Source of the DNA: Anisus vortex
Taxonomy: Eukaryota > Mollusca > Gastropoda > Planorbidae
DNA: 64,000 nt
Reading direction: 5' to 3'
Assembly: GCA_949126835.1 (NCBI GenBank)
Contig: OX421499.1
Coordinates: 26,292,490 to 26,356,489 of the forward strand
In this document: one piece after another, positions 35,320-49,860 of the stretch
Layout of the letters: the number at the start of each line of letters is the position of its first letter
Position numbering within the stretch: position 1 is the first letter of the stretch
The notes under the pieces: generated by a model
The model's database searches: none
What the model was told of the DNA's origin: nothing
What the model saw: only the letters and a program-made list of their open reading frames with translations
Position numbers and translations under genes: made by a program

Positions 35320-35896
35320 CTTGCCCCCAAACCGTGTTAATTCCTTAAATCCTGGGAAGACGTCGACAATGTCTCAGGCCAAGGAAGTTCGCGATCCCCC
35401 ACATTGTGAGCAGATCCGGCGGCGGAGGACTATCTTCAAAGCTATCAAATACTACCTCTTCACTGCACTGCCATGACAGGCTAATTGTCATCCACTGTCT
35501 TGACCTCAGATGACAGCCAGACAACAACAAAAAAAATTAAGAAAACTTGACTTTTTTACACACGCGCGCTCACACACACAAATTCATCCAAGTAACTCTT
35601 GATCTTATGAAATATCAAAGTGACACCTTAAGACGTTCCAGAGATTTGACGAGGAGACGGGGGCTGTGACAGGGGGATCAATTAGCTCTATCAAGTGGGG
35701 AGTGGGGTGGGGGGGGGGGGGCCTTGGGAAATGTAATTAATTATTCTTTATTTTCTCTTTATCAGAAACAGTCATTGTTGAGACCTGGCGCTAATGTCCC
35801 GGGCCCCACTTGACTACATGTTTAATGTCCCTTTTATTCCATCTGTCCACCTTAAGAAAAAACAAAAGACAAAATATGCAGAAAGTAAGAACACTT

Positions 35897-35977
35897 TTAA
35901 CCCTTACAGTCCCGGGCGCGTCAATAGCGGAACTGAAGGCAGCATAGATAGAAGTAGGTCGGTACGGGAAAAGTTAA
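35897..35977 (+). mobile_element. TTAA-flanked 73-bp piggyBac-like MITE, copy 2
   Basis: TTAA (35897-35900), then a 73-base body (35901-35973) starting CCCTTACAGTCCCGGGCGCG, then TTAA (35974-35977). The right end reads ACGGGAAAAG where the other copies have ACGGGAAGGG, so this end has mutated. Body length equals that of the other two copies. Confidence 0.82.
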
Positions 35978-36840
35978 ATTAGACTTTGACGAGCCTGGAA
36001 TTTTCAAGAGTTTAATTGGGTTTTTATCAAGCTCAGCAAAATATGATATTAAATATTACTATATCTAGATGGGTAGACATATATATATTATATATATAAA
36101 GAAAAAGTGTGTGTTTTTTTCACACAAACACAGACACTAATATAATTTTTTGTTTCGCCCATTTAAACAGTCCTATACGTATTGTAAGTACTAACAACAA
36201 TGTCATTGTTGGTCTTTGTTACATATAGGTTTGTTTAAGGTTGCCTTCCAACAGATATAATCATTATTTATTGTCAATGAATATAAACCTAAACAAACCC
36301 AAGTGTTATAAGAACCATTCTAAACACAAAATGAAATACCCCCCCCCTCCTCCACCTCCCAGCACACACAAAACACTCACAGCCCTGGAGATTTCAAAGC
36401 ATAAAGGGGCAACCAAACTTGCGACGTGAGATATGGAGGAGAGCGGGGGAGGGGGAGAGGGGGAGGTGGAGCAGCACTGACGGGGGGTGATGTAATCTGT
36501 ATTTAGGGCGCGCTATCATTGGACATCTTTACGTCACCATCTGCACCACACCCAAATCAGAAACCATCACGTGCGACAGTACCTTAGTCTTTTGTGATCC
36601 TTTACTTGGATGAACTCATCAAAGGGCAAAGTGAGAAAAAAAAATGAAGAAGAAGAAAAAAAGGACCATAGAGAGATGGGATTATTCTCTTCTATACAAA
36701 ATACAAAGATGTTCATTTTACGCCCTGCTACAAACGAACATTGAAAACTGGCTCTTCTATCTCTTACACTTTGTTCACTTTTCTATCGCCTTTTGTTGAA
36801 ACCAGCTCCCAACTTTTACCCCTCTCTCCCCTTCCATTAC

Positions 36841-37176
36841 ACACATACAGAGTAACATAATTTAATTTTATCATACACACACATACAGAGTAACATAATT
36901 TAATTTTATCATACACACACATACAGAGTAACATAATTTAATTTTATCATACACACACATACAGAGTAACATAATTTAATTTTATCATACACACACATAC
37001 AGAGTAACATAATTTAATTTTATCATACACACACATACAGAGTAACATAATTTAATTGTATCATACACACACATACAGAGTAACATAATTTAATTTTATC
37101 ATACACACACATACAGAGTAACATAATTTAATTTTATCATACACACACATACAGAGTAACATAATTTAACTTTATC
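36841..37176. repeat. 38-bp minisatellite, 9 copies
   Basis: Units containing ACAGAGTAACATAATTTAAT and TTTATCATACACAC repeat every 38 bases. The copies are nearly identical, with single changes such as TTTAATTGTA in one and TTTAACTTTA in the last. This suggests recent expansion. No frame or known function. Confidence 0.97.
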
Positions 37177-38935
37177 TGACTTTTTTTTTTATTGGAAGGT
37201 TTCTAGTTAAACTTCTTTATTATTAAAAATAACAACAACTGGTTTACGAAGTGAAAACATAAAATCTATACTAATGTACATTCTAAATCCGGCGTAAATT
37301 CTATTTATTAAGTGTAAATATTGTAATCCATACTACAAGTATTTGTATTACATCGATTACCAGACTATCATGTGTATTTTATTTTTCTTCTATACATGTA
37401 GGCCAATGTAGGCCTACACGGTGGCCTGTCCCAGGTTGCTTTTTCCCCCGAAGAACAAATTGTTACCGTATCGGTAGAATACTATAAACTCTGTATGAAC
37501 TCGCGCTCATTTTATTGATTCTTTTAACTATTGTAAGTTAAACTAATGAATCAACATATATTTTTTATAAATATTTTGTCGTTTTCTTTAGCCAATAGAA
37601 AATAAAATAAACACAGACGTGACCAATTGAATCAATGCTTCTTCTTTCAGGCCCATAGCCGCCCAGCGCGATGGCCATTTCGGACCATGTGTGAACTCCA
37701 AACGTATATTTACAGAGCAGCTGGAATAATTAGGTCAAAAGAACCAATTCAACAGTGTCCATTTGTTTGACCAAGAGATTAGCCGTTCAGTTCTAATAAC
37801 AGCCACAGTATCTGTTGGTTTAAAAGTATCCAGCGTAAAACAAAGTTTACCAGGATCGACATCCTTCTTCTGTAGAGGGAATCACGGTTTAGTCAATAGA
37901 TACTTCACAGCTTACATTAGCTCTAATGATTGTAATCAGACAAAAAGTTACATCGCGCCTATAGATTATAGCTCATTATTAACAATGTTTACATATTATT
38001 ATTTGATCCAAAAAAAAATTGATACATGTGCAAAAAACTATATGTTTTATAGTGAATCGTCAAACACAGGATTATATGCCTACTTATGACTTTATTACCT
38101 TTATTACCCTAGTATCTATTACCGTATTACTTTACAAGCTCAATTCCCCGCCCGTTGCCCGGGAGAAAATAAAACAGGCCTGTAGGAGCTACAGATAAAA
38201 AAAAGTATAAACTACATTGAACGGTAGATCTAGATCTAATAATTAAAAATATATATTTTTTACTGAAGACATTTAATAAAGTAATCGGGTTAAAAAAAAA
38301 ATTAAATCTTTTTATTTAACAAAAAGCCGAATTACCCGATGTTGTCCGTGGATTTACAATATTTTTTTAAAGTAATTTCATTAAAATAATATTTTTTTTA
38401 GAAAAAAAAAAAGGTATAGACTAACTGGAGAATAGAACCAGTGTCGACCGCATGGCAGTCCGATAACTTATCCACACAGCTAGCGAGGACACATGTGTTA
38501 AGTCAAATTGCAAAGGTGAAATATGAGGCAATAAGGTGACCTTTTTTTAAATAAACTTACACCAATTTGATTGGTTAAACACACATACATAATTTTTTTA
38601 AATATTATATAGATTATTTATAATTTATTTAGTTGGAATAATTCTATTAATGTAAAATATATTTCTGTATTTTCAACCAATTTCCGACATCTCCATGTTA
38701 AACATTAGATTTTATTTGAAATTTTATCAATTTAATGGGTTTGAAGAACAGAATAAACCTACGCAGTAAAAACAAGTTCATATTAATATGAAATATAGTG
38801 TTCAATTAGAGGCCCAATGGAATATTTTATTAGGGTAATTTCTATCATTTTACACGTAGGTCTTCATCATAAGCTTAATCTAACGCCTCAAATTCTATCT
38901 TGGTATGTAATGTAATGGCAATTTATATGTAAGTA

Positions 38936-39187
38936 ATGGCAATTTATATAGCGCTTCTATCCATGCTATTTTAGCATGCTCAGTGCGCTCTAGAAGACTA
39001 TTAATCTGTGAGAGGTTTCACTGCTGCCGGTTAAGCGCATGTGATAACAACTCAATATTAACGTCATCTAGTCCCAAAACTCCTGTAGGGCGACATGGAT
39101 CTGCCGGTGGCGGGGCTCGAACCCGCGACGTGTCAAGTGGTTTTTTGGTTGACAGTCTGGTGAGCTAACCGCTAGGCCAGCCTGGTA
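38936..39187 (-). mobile_element. tRNA-derived SINE, family B
   Basis: On the minus strand it opens with a tRNA-like head (CCAGGCTGGCCTAGCGGTTA, then a perfect B box GGGTTCGAGCCCC near 39113-39126). The far end has AGCATGCTCAGTGCGCTC on the plus strand and GGCAATTTATATAGCGCTTC. The last motif resembles central domains shared by several metazoan SINE superfamilies; I recall the type but cannot name it safely. A truncated relative lies at 12450-12535. No clear target duplication was seen. Confidence 0.75.
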
Positions 39188-40010
39188 GTAGGCCTAGATT
39201 ATAGATTCCATATTGCCGTACTGTCTACTTAGACCCTACACTCACCCAAGTGCTGTTTGCAGTTTTACTTATAGGCAAGCGGATATGTGAGGACCGTAGC
39301 TCGGTTCAAGAAATATAAAGTAGCTAAAAAATAATGTACTGATGAAAGTATACTGTCCAGTGGTCCAACGAACACCAACGAACTATTGGTACTTCTGACC
39401 TAAGGAATAATAGGAAATAAAATAGATCCAGTAGGATCGCCAGATACCTTTTCAGAAAATACCCAACACCTTCACCTTCAGAAAACTCCGTTCATTGGAA
39501 AATTCGGTTTATCATTATACACATCCGATATTTGCTTTTATTTCATAAGGGGGGAAGTTTTCTGAAACACGGACTAAATCAAATTCGCAAACCGAATTAC
39601 GAAGTGCTAATGGAGTCATTGATTAATATTTCTCCCCATTCGATCACAAAGCTATGAAGTATAAAAAAAAATATTCTGGCCTCGTCATAGTTTGTTTTGT
39701 CTTCCTATTATTATTGTATTGTAAAGCTAGGGAGCAGTAGATGTTAAAGTTTACACAACAAATTTCTATTTCTTATATAAGGCCTACTCTTGTGAACGTG
39801 CGTTTACGTATTGGATACATAGGGTTCGGATACAAGCACGCATACACACTTGCATGCATTCAAGTATTTTCCTTTACATTTCTAGACTCTAGGAAACTAC
39901 AAACTGATTCGATTTTCACATCTCTCATCATTATTAACACAAAAATTGTTCCTCGATGGAAAAGCTAAAACAATTCAAGCAGACGCTAACGAGAGACATA
40001 ATTCATAACA

Positions 40011-40260
40011 GACCCCGAGGGCCAGCCGTGGGCGCTGCAGGCGCAAAAACCGGGTCAAAAAGCCTGACTTTACGTGATGACCGCGCCGCCCCATCTAATT
40101 ATGAATTCATTGAGGTCCATTTGTTCCCCCGGTAAGTGCCAGTTGGCTGGCTAGGCGCATGGCTAACGAAAAAAGTCCCGGCCGTTTTTCTTCTCCTGGC
40201 TAGACATCGTGAGTAATCTCTACACCCTGACTGTCCCGTTGGTTTTTGAAAGTTTGGAGA
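40011..40260. promoter_or_regulatory. Candidate conserved non-coding element
   Basis: A CpG-containing block (AAAACCGGGTCAAAAAGCC, GACTTTACGTGATGACCGCG) leads into CATCTAATTATGAATTCATT and CATTTGTTCCCCCGGTAAGT. TAATTA is a homeodomain core. Composition contrasts with both flanks and no coding frame with splice sites covers it. Enhancer function is inference. Confidence 0.25.
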
Positions 40261-43200
40261 TTTTAAGGGGGATCATCTTCAGCAGTGCGATGTTTACCAT
40301 GCAAACAAGACACATAACAGTCTTTTTGTAATGGTTAGTGCATCTTAAAAACAGATGTAAATAAAAATACACCGTGATTTCCCGCGCATTATGCTAATTT
40401 CATTGTTATTATTCACAGCATGTATATTCTGGTATCTACTCAGTTCATAAAACCAATTAACATATGACGTTTTCTGACACTAAAAAGTTTAGATGTGTCT
40501 AAGGGTAAGAAACGCTTGAAACACTCACTGGCAACATTCGTTGCACTATATTTACACTTAATGTTGACTAAGTTTAATATATTATAGGATTAAATTATGC
40601 AAAAAGGTTTCTATTTAGGCCTAAATGTGCAATATAGCTAAAAATGTGGAAGATTTAATATCCCCCATAAGTTTTACTTTTTATTCTGGGGGACATAGTC
40701 ATCTAACATATATCAAACATTTCCCATGAGACCGTAAGTTTGTTTTTTTCTATCAGAGAATAGTGTGAAACTTTTTAAAATGCTGGGAAGAAATTCTTCC
40801 TAGGTCACAGTAACTTTGAACAAAACGTATTTTACCTAACTGTAAACACTGCTCTCACACACATGAAGCAGTAGACCACTTCCTAGTGGAAAGCCCCGCA
40901 AGTTAACCAAACTTAGACATACATTACTTCCCCCCAACCTACCATTTTCCACAACACTATACAGCAATATATAGAACAACTACAAAAGACATGCACACAT
41001 GTTTGTCTGGCATTGACTGCAATAGAGCAAACAGCTCTGCAGCCTGGTCAGTAGAAAAAGAACATAACGTTGGATGACCTAAATAATCTAACCAGAATGT
41101 TTATTCGTTTAGTATATAGAAAAAGGGGGTCGGGGTGTTAAAAACAAAACTTATTTTAGATTTAGGTCTGCTATACGTTTTCGCCATGAATATAGTTCCT
41201 TTAAATAACATGTACTTCTGGTATTAAAAAAAAACTACAACATCCCTAGCGATTCGGATGAACATTAAAAAAAAGGGCTTCCTTAAGGTTAGCATCCTGA
41301 CTATGCCATATTGAATTAGGGAGATTATCAATTCATCAGAACACGCTCTACCACTGCCGTTTATTTGAGTCTGACGCCCTTTCCTTGAAAATCTCCACAA
41401 GGCGTGGTTATAATTTACTACGACAACAGTGAGGAGCGTCCTATTGTTCACGGGAGTAAATTAACCCCCCAAAAAATATCCCCTGTATATGCTAAGTGGG
41501 GGGAGGGGCGCGCTAGTTGAGGGACCCAAAAAGAAAGAATGCGGCCCACGAGATAGAATAAGACGAAGAAGGGTGAGTTATTTAAGTCTTAATGGCAAGA
41601 CTGAGCAGTAGTGGACGGAGCATGGGACGGGGATTAGATTCAAGAGACCCGACGTCAAACTGTGAGCATGTAATTATAGATAGTGTTAGCACAATGGGGG
41701 CCCCGCGCTCTTTCAATTGGTCCGCCCGCTGTCACCTTCCAAAGTAGTGGTCTCCACCCCCAAACATATACCAACACACGACTGTGAACCGACGCTACTA
41801 TGGACGCGACACTAATACCATCATTTGGTGTTCAATTGAAGACATGGGAGTAATTATTCTATAGTCATGGTATTATGTCCAGTAATGTTTACTTTTTAAA
41901 AAAAATTTCATATAAATCAAATCCTAGCAAATTTTTCTTTGTTTTTTGTTTTTTAATATTCAGTCTCATCATATGTTTAAAAACAACAACTAAGGTAAAA
42001 AAAAATGTAATAACTAGGACACATTATTGTGATTTAAAAAAAAAAAGAAATAAAATCTATAAGGTAAGAATTCTCCACAAGTCTTTTTCTTACAACATTG
42101 TACAAGATATTAACAAATCTACTCTATATCCACAATAATTGGTCTCATTTAAAACCAAACATCAGGACAATGAGAGACCATAGAAATCAGCTCTACCAGT
42201 GCAAAGATGATACACGATAGTCAAACAAAGCCTAACACAATGCACATTGATTGTGATTCAATTAGAAGTAATCTTAGCAACAAATTAGTCGTTCATAAAA
42301 ACATATCTTTTTTTTTTTTTTGGGCGGAATCACACAAAGTATTCAGGTGCAAATCAATATATCAAATCCTAACCTGCTCCTTATTTGTGTCACGTGTCGA
42401 TACGCCGCATGTCACAACCTTATTTGGGGTCAAAAACATGTCAGTTGCTCAAACCGAATAAAAAAGAAAGTATATAGGTCAAGTTGCTAAGTGGGGGAAA
42501 AAAACAAGAAGGAACAAAAAAAAAAGGGAGAAGAAATGTAGAAACTAAAGATGGGGGGGGGGGGATATTTCTTTCTTGTATAAATTGATGGTGTTGAGTG
42601 TGAAACTACTAGGTGCCCGAAGCCTGGAGCACCCAGGGTTAAAGTCGAAACTATGATATTAGAGGGTCGTGAAGACAGGCGTAATTTGACCTAATTTCAC
42701 GGCAACCGAGGCGGTATAAAGAGAGGCTGAAGATGGTGTTACGACTGAGTGATTCCACGAGACTCACAAATCTGCTTTTTTTTTTAAAAAAAATTCTTCG
42801 TTCGATGGTTCTTTTAAAAAATAAGGGGGCAGTGGGTGGATGCTGGAAAAAAAATAGAGAGGAGGGGTGGGGGGTATAACAGGTTCAAGAGTCAATTAAA
42901 GGTGCCGGCAGGAGACTTAAAGAGGGTCGTGTTGAAAAGAGGACGATCTTGCAGACACATTGTCTCGAGGAGTTTCATATCCTCTGCATCTGAGGGCTAC
43001 CATGGAGAAATGATGTAATTATTTCCCGTTGCCATCTTGCGCTTGTCTTCACCGGACGGCCTCGGAAGAAAAACTGGCTCTGACGAAATGGGTGGGTGGG
43101 TGCAGTTCCCCCCCCCCTTTTAAAGATGTAACCGTTTCTCGCTCTCAAACGCACTCTTCTCTTTTCCACCCACTCCCTCCCCCCCTCAACACCCCCATCC

Positions 43201-44537
43201 TCACGTTTCCGACTGACTAGTTCCAGTGAAAGTTGGGCTCCGTCACAACTGGAAAACATCGCCCCCACTGCAATTGTCCCCCCTTGACCTCGTTCCTCGG
43301 AGGATTTCTAAATTGCATTTGAGTGGCAATGAAGAACTGTCTAAATTCTTCAATCACCAGAACCTTTCATTTAGGATTTCTTCTAGTCCTAGAACATCTG
43401 GTATAACTCACTACATGGCATTTACCCCCCCCCCACCCCACCCTCCACACACACACTCAAACACACACACACACACATAACCTAACTATGTGTTATGTCG
43501 TGTCGTGTCATTTTGTTGTTGTGATAATGTCACGCGTTGGTGTTACCATGATGTCATGGTAACTTAACTAATATACACGAGCCAGTTTATTAGAATGAAT
43601 TAATCGTGATAATATTCTGATTTCTACGTTGAAGAAAGGTATGTTAAAACCCCCACACTTTTCCAACGGTTTCGAAAGATGTCTAAATGGTTAAAATTTT
43701 ACTCAGAAGTACATGCATTTTAAACATACAGAATTACGTTTAATGAAACATCTTACTCTGCTTTATTTTTGGAGCAGGCAAACCAACTATATAATATATA
43801 TAATTGCAAAATTCATTGCTAATTCTCTAAGCTTGAAACACGTGCCATTTTATTTATTTATAATTAAAGACTACTAAAATGTAATTGTAAAATGTAAGAG
43901 ACAATCAAGTATAAACATTGACACAATACACCTTTATATCTAAGACAGTGGATTAGCCTTCTTATCTAGTTTTTTTTTGTTTGTTGATGTTATTGTTATT
44001 AGGTTATGGAATGTGTGTGACACAAAACGCTGACGTCCATTTCCGCATGACGTCATACTTCTGTCATTTTTCTTTAACGTTGAAGATAAACAAACAAACA
44101 AACAAACAAACACACACACACAAGCACTTAAAGAGCGAGCAGACATTTCAGAGTGCAAATTAAAGTACTCGGTTAATTAAGCCACGAGATTCACCGCTAA
44201 GGTGAGTAGTTTGAGGTCTCGGTCAGTTTAACTTTTCCTCTTAATACTTTGCGTCATCGCCATCAAGAATGTAGGTCACTGGATCGATCTTCTCCCACGC
44301 CTCCAGCCGACCTCCATACAGCTAAATATAGACATGACACCGGCTTCCGGGGAAAACAGGAAAATAAGACAAGAAACCTTGAAGTGTTTGTCAGTGATTA
44401 TTAAATAAGTTTTGTGACGTTATCACTGATACATTTAATGAAAGAAATGATTATAGAGAATCTAGACTTTGCGCAACATATTTTAGTAATAGCCATACCA
44501 AGTTTGGTTTTCACTTTATTTTGGTCCAAACAACATC

Positions 44538-44564
44538 CACCCCCCCCCCCCCCCCCCCCCCCCA
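44538..44564. repeat. Poly-C tract
   Basis: An uninterrupted run of more than 25 C after CATCCA. It is the longest of the many G/C homopolymers in the right four fifths of the window. Such a run can fold into a G-quadruplex on the opposite strand and is error-prone in sequencing. Confidence 0.9.
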
Positions 44565-44911
44565 TAGAACGGGTAGAGAGAAAGGCGAGAACAAAAAGGT
44601 AAAGAGGTTAAATAATACAAGATTGATGACCATTAGAATGAGGATGAAAGTAAAGTTGCTAAAAAGTAAGTAGGAAAAAGTAAAGGTAAAAGACTTACGT
44701 GGAGTAGACTTCAGTAGACAAGTAAGCTTAGACAAACATAGTACATACAAGATATAGAGATACATATACATAAACGAATTCAATAAGTAGATAGATAGGT
44801 AGGTATGTGATTTTGGGGAATAAAATAATAATAAGCCAGAAAGATAGACATAAAGATACATAAAAAATATCGGTAGATATTTCGATAGATGGACAGACAG
44901 ACAGTGAGAGT

Positions 44912-45252
<341 letters not shown>

Positions 45253-45349
45253 GAAAACAGAGATGCAGACAGACCAACCGGAAGAACAGACCGAACAACA
45301 TGTCAATCAAATCTGATTAGTATTATCAATTAGTATTTAAAAGCAAAAG

Positions 45350-45620
45350 AATCTGGCGGTGGAAGTCCAGCACATCCGCTTCTGTGGCTCGCGTCACTGA
45401 GTTGTCGTCATGTACTCTTACCGCTTTCGTCCACTGTTGACAATCCGCAGGTAGAGGTGGCAAGTGGGAGGAGGGAAACTAAGACACGGCAGAGTGTTGT
45501 CTCAGGTGGTCTTGCACAGAGTGAGTCTACGCCGCGGATGCCGCGCGCGTTCAGGCGGCTTGACACTTTCTCGGCGGTTCTATTAATGAGGTAGCGTAGA
45601 CGCCTTAAGAAATTTTCATT
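45350..45620. promoter_or_regulatory. CpG-dense block, possible regulatory element
   Basis: The densest CpG cluster I noticed in the window (CTACGCCGCGGATGCCGCGC, then GTTCAGGCGGC and TTCTCGGCGG), beginning about 100 bases after the GATA array. No ATG-led frame with a donor was found. It might be an alternative promoter, an enhancer or an unmethylated island; the sequence alone does not decide. Confidence 0.25.
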
Positions 45621-48600
45621 GGAAGAAAGTGTATGCCAAAATGTATCAAACGTCTAAATCACATTACGCTATTTTTTAAAAGAAGAATCCAGACAAAATC
45701 ACACACATCTAACATATGTTAGAAGGGAGTGTAGTGATGTTTGTAAAATATAGAGCAACCTTTTTAATGTCCATTGATTACGAACATTGAAATGTTTATA
45801 ATGTTTATAAAAAGAAGGACTAACGTCAAAAATTCTGAAATGCCCCGTGTGTGACAATTCACTGATCTATAATATTATTATGTCGTATTAATACAAATGC
45901 TATGTTCAACGATAGAATTGCAATGACAGTATAAATTGTATGTCATTTAATAAATAACAAACAAAACTAGTTTCTTTTCTTCTTTTTTTTTGTTATCTCA
46001 AGTGCACTTTTCAAATATCCCTTTTCTCCTTATCACTCCAAACTAGTTTAGCAGTTAGCCTATATCTAAATGTAATAGATAAATACAATTTTAAAGTATC
46101 TCCATTAGTGATATCTTCCATTACTCACTCCATACAACGTAGACATATCGTCTGTCGTTACCCAGCCACTTTACACATTGTATTATATGTTCGAAATAAT
46201 TAAGTAATAATACGTTATTTATATAAATCGGCCTAAATGAATAGTATCCAAATTAATAATTAGTTAATCTTAATAATAATATTAAAATTGATGATTCCAA
46301 AGTTTAGGCCTATATGTTAATTATGATTTCAGTTTGTTAAAGTTGAATTCTCCTGATTATAACTGATTATACTTTTCTCTATATTGTAGTCTGAATAATG
46401 TTTATCTATAGCTATATAGGTCTAACTATGCAAATGTCTCCCCCGGGCAATGTCGGGTAATCTAACTAGTATTATATATATGGTGGAATAGATTTTGTTA
46501 GGTCGACTAACACCGGTATTTTGCTTTATAGAGAAATCTATAGAAATTTATAGAGAAATCGGGACAGACACATAATGACAGAATGAGCGAATAAAACCAA
46601 CCTAGACTGCTCATTATGTCAATATAAATATCATGTTAAAAAGAAGTGCAGATTTTGGGAATTAAGGACGGGTGGGGGTTTCGAGTATTTTGTTTAAGAA
46701 AGAAAAAATGGGTGGTTTCATGACTGTTGGCAGATGAGTGGAACGCATGGCTGAGAGGCTGGTCCTCCACGCTGTGAGTCAAACTTAAGAGCTTGCTATG
46801 CGCTCACGTGGAGTGTTCCCAGCTTGCACTGATCACACCGAGACCAGTCACACACCGAGACCAGTCACACACGAGGTGTGACGATAAGGTTGAAAGAAAA
46901 TGTGAGGAGGGGAGTGGGGGGGGGGAGTACAAAACAAGAACAAGCGAGAAGTCAGAGGACAGAAAAGAAAAAAAAATCAAACATAGATTCTCAACTTCTC
47001 CCCTTAAACGGCATAAACCCACACCCGAACACTAAAAAAAAAACGAAAATTACAATAGACAAATTCCCGGTACTAGAAAAATAAACATAACAGACGTATA
47101 TCTAATGCTATCAGCCGGATTGCAGTAAAGTCGTTTGAGTGTAACTGTTCGGTGAGGGGGAAGAGATTAAAGATACACGTTTGAATTGAGTAAGTAACAG
47201 TCCAACACATTAACATTTGCCTACTTCTATTAGTATTAGACAATTTTAGACACGGTAAATATGGTAAATAAAGAACACAATTTTTCTCCGGAGCATTTTT
47301 TGCTGAGTTCATGTAATAGAAATGTATTGTTTTCCAGTTGTATTTTTCGTTTACAATTATTTCACTGTACTTTTGTTTGTTTATCTCAGTAATACAGTTT
47401 GTATAATCCATTTGCGTTGTTTTCCTTGCACAGGCATTAACTTAGGCATTAACTTTCTGTTGTATTGTAACACTACAAGTTCTACTCGGCTAGAAAGCAG
47501 GGGCTTAGATTAATCCGTCTTCGGTGACATCATTGGAACGCTTCTCTAGCTCAGCGCCTGTCCACGCTAGTTGTTTGCGCTGGCCAACATTAGGATAAAG
47601 AAGGGCAAATGTCCGAGCCGAGTTGTTGCCTCTCAACAATAGGCGGGGTTAAGTGACCAGTTAATCGTGTACGCCCGGTTTATTAAGGCACACGCTCCTG
47701 GGGATGGAGATCAAGTGGCCATCGTGCCGGACATCCCATTGTCCACGTCATGTTTATATGGCCCAAGCACGGCTTGTCCACTTTTTATGTTTTTACACTT
47801 TAGCCTCGGGTTACACAAAATTGTGTCCATCCAGTGTCCAATATTTCACAACAATGGCGCGCTTGCTCGGCAGATGGACGGTCCGAAATTAATTGACCCC
47901 TGGACTCAACGAGAAAAGATGTTCCGTGTACGACAGAAATATAATAATAATAACAATACAATTCACTTTAGACCCTGTGTAGCAAACATAAACACAGGAT
48001 GGGTCCATAGTTAAGTATATAGAACAAGTCCGGCTTTATATACGAGCTCACCCTCGGGCAAAAGACCTTTTTTTTTCTTCTCGTAACGTGAATCATTTGA
48101 ATGAGCTTCCATAGAGAAAGTATTGAAAGCGGTGGGTAACGATTTAAACCCCTCAATTTGTAGACACGTTGACGGTAAAATGTTTGAATTAATGGGAAAG
48201 TCAGGATGATAGAGTCGAGAATGCCATGGACTGAGACTCACTTTAAACATTTTCGAGGAAGGGGGGGGTGAGTTTAGTTCAGAAGAAATGAAGTAGAAAT
48301 GATAAAAATGATCGGCGCCTCTATCTGCTTCGCCCCATTGCGCATTTGGCTCAAGTGAGTGCAAACCTCATCCTCGTACTTGAAACCGAAAAGAATGGGG
48401 CTCACCTCGGTCATCCATGTGGAAACATATCTTTTGGATATTGTCACGGGGTACCCGACGAAGTCACGTGATGATAGAGACATAATTATAGAGTAGTCTT
48501 CCCTTCCGGCCATTGGTAGAAAGTCCTCGGAGGAGGTTTGGGGGAGGGGGGGGAATAAAAAAAGGGGGGAGGGAATGGTGGAGAGTACTTTGAATCTCCA

Positions 48601-49860
48601 GTGAATTGAGAATGGATGTGAATGACTTTTTTTTTTCGTCTCATAATTCAAGTTTGTTGGTACAGCCAACAGTAAATAAAGCCAATAATCAACTATGGGA
48701 GGGAGGGGAGGGATAGGACTGAAAGCTTTTATAAAAAACTATAGCCTACACCTTTCATTGCCAGATATCTTCTCAGTATATTACATGTATATGTACTGAT
48801 GGTCTAATCTGCTATCTTGTATTGGAATATGGTATAGAAATGATGGTTTTTATCTTCAATGTTACACTGACTAATGTTCTCTCGATATACTATGTCAATT
48901 GCCGGTTATCCAACATTACTGGATATAATGACACGTTGATATAAAAAAAACAAACGAACGAACAAATATCCACATTCTCTCTTAAAAAAAAGGTTATCCT
49001 TATGAACGGCCATGAGTGGTCCAGAAAAAAAAACAGAACCAAAGTAAGCATTGATAGTGCGCCAGGTCCTGACATCTCTGTCGGGGTCAGGAGAGGCCAA
49101 CGCTTGTCAACCATATGCCCAGTGGCGACTTGGGTGAAAGTCGAGATATTGGCCCCACACAAAAAGCGTTGACCGGTAGATAAAGGGCACGTCTTAGATA
49201 GGGAGAGGAGGGAGGGCAACCGCCACTAACTGACGCACGCGATGTTTACCATTTCCGTGGCGGACGAGAATCACACGCGACTAGTCGTGCCCCCCACACC
49301 ACCCTCGCCCCATGGAGTCTTAAAAAAAAAAGACAATGCCCCCCCCCTTTCTTTTATCTAAAATAAAGACGGTTTCCTCCAATGATAACATAAATTTTTT
49401 TCTCCTGTCCAAAGCCCGTGGATAGCCGTAGCCGTTGACGGATGAAATTGACCATATCTTCCAGAGTGTTGTCGGAACGTGGCAGGCATTGGGGCAGTCT
49501 TAAGAAATGTTGTTCTGCTATCGCTTTCCTTGATCCGTGCCCTCCCCACCTCAATCTGTGTTACTGTGTCACCCGCTTGTGACAAGATGGACGAAACTTT
49601 CTTTTATTTCTTTTTTTTTTCCAATTAGGGCCTACTGGCTTTTTTTGTATTACTTTACTTTTCAATACATAAAAAATTGTCATTCTATTGAGGACATTTT
49701 CAGCTATAGAGGTAGATGCTCAGTTTTTTTTTTTTTTTTTTTTATTAAAGTTCATCGAGAACTATTACATCTGAACATACAGTAGCCAGTTACTTTTAGA
49801 AACTAGATGAGCTAAGCAGACGTGAAGAATGTGACAAGTCTGACGGTGGCGAACATTATA

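Larger units (their letters stand above)
30821..36840 (-). other. Putative gene B intron, middle part
   Basis: No supported exon. There are GC-richer blocks at 31820-31870 (two CACGTG sites), 32560-32760 and 33990-34140, a long TC microsatellite at 35228-35317 and one MITE (35897-35977). Purine or pyrimidine runs and poly-T produce short frames of low complexity, which I do not call. Confidence 0.35.
37177..44911 (-). other. Putative gene B intron, middle part (continued)
   Basis: No supported exon. It contains SINE family B at 38936-39187, a GC-rich block at 40011-40260, poly-G or poly-C runs near 42555 and 44538, and several purine-rich tracts. Remaining sequence is AT-rich with nothing I can assign. 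Confidence 0.35.

Noticed and set aside
36841..37176. CRISPR-like array
   Set aside because: The repeats are directly adjacent with no unique spacers, and the DNA is eukaryotic.
47667..48014. 115-aa plus-strand frame
   Set aside because: No recognisable domain. It ends in a low-complexity Asn run and is better explained as a chance frame over a GC-richer non-coding block.
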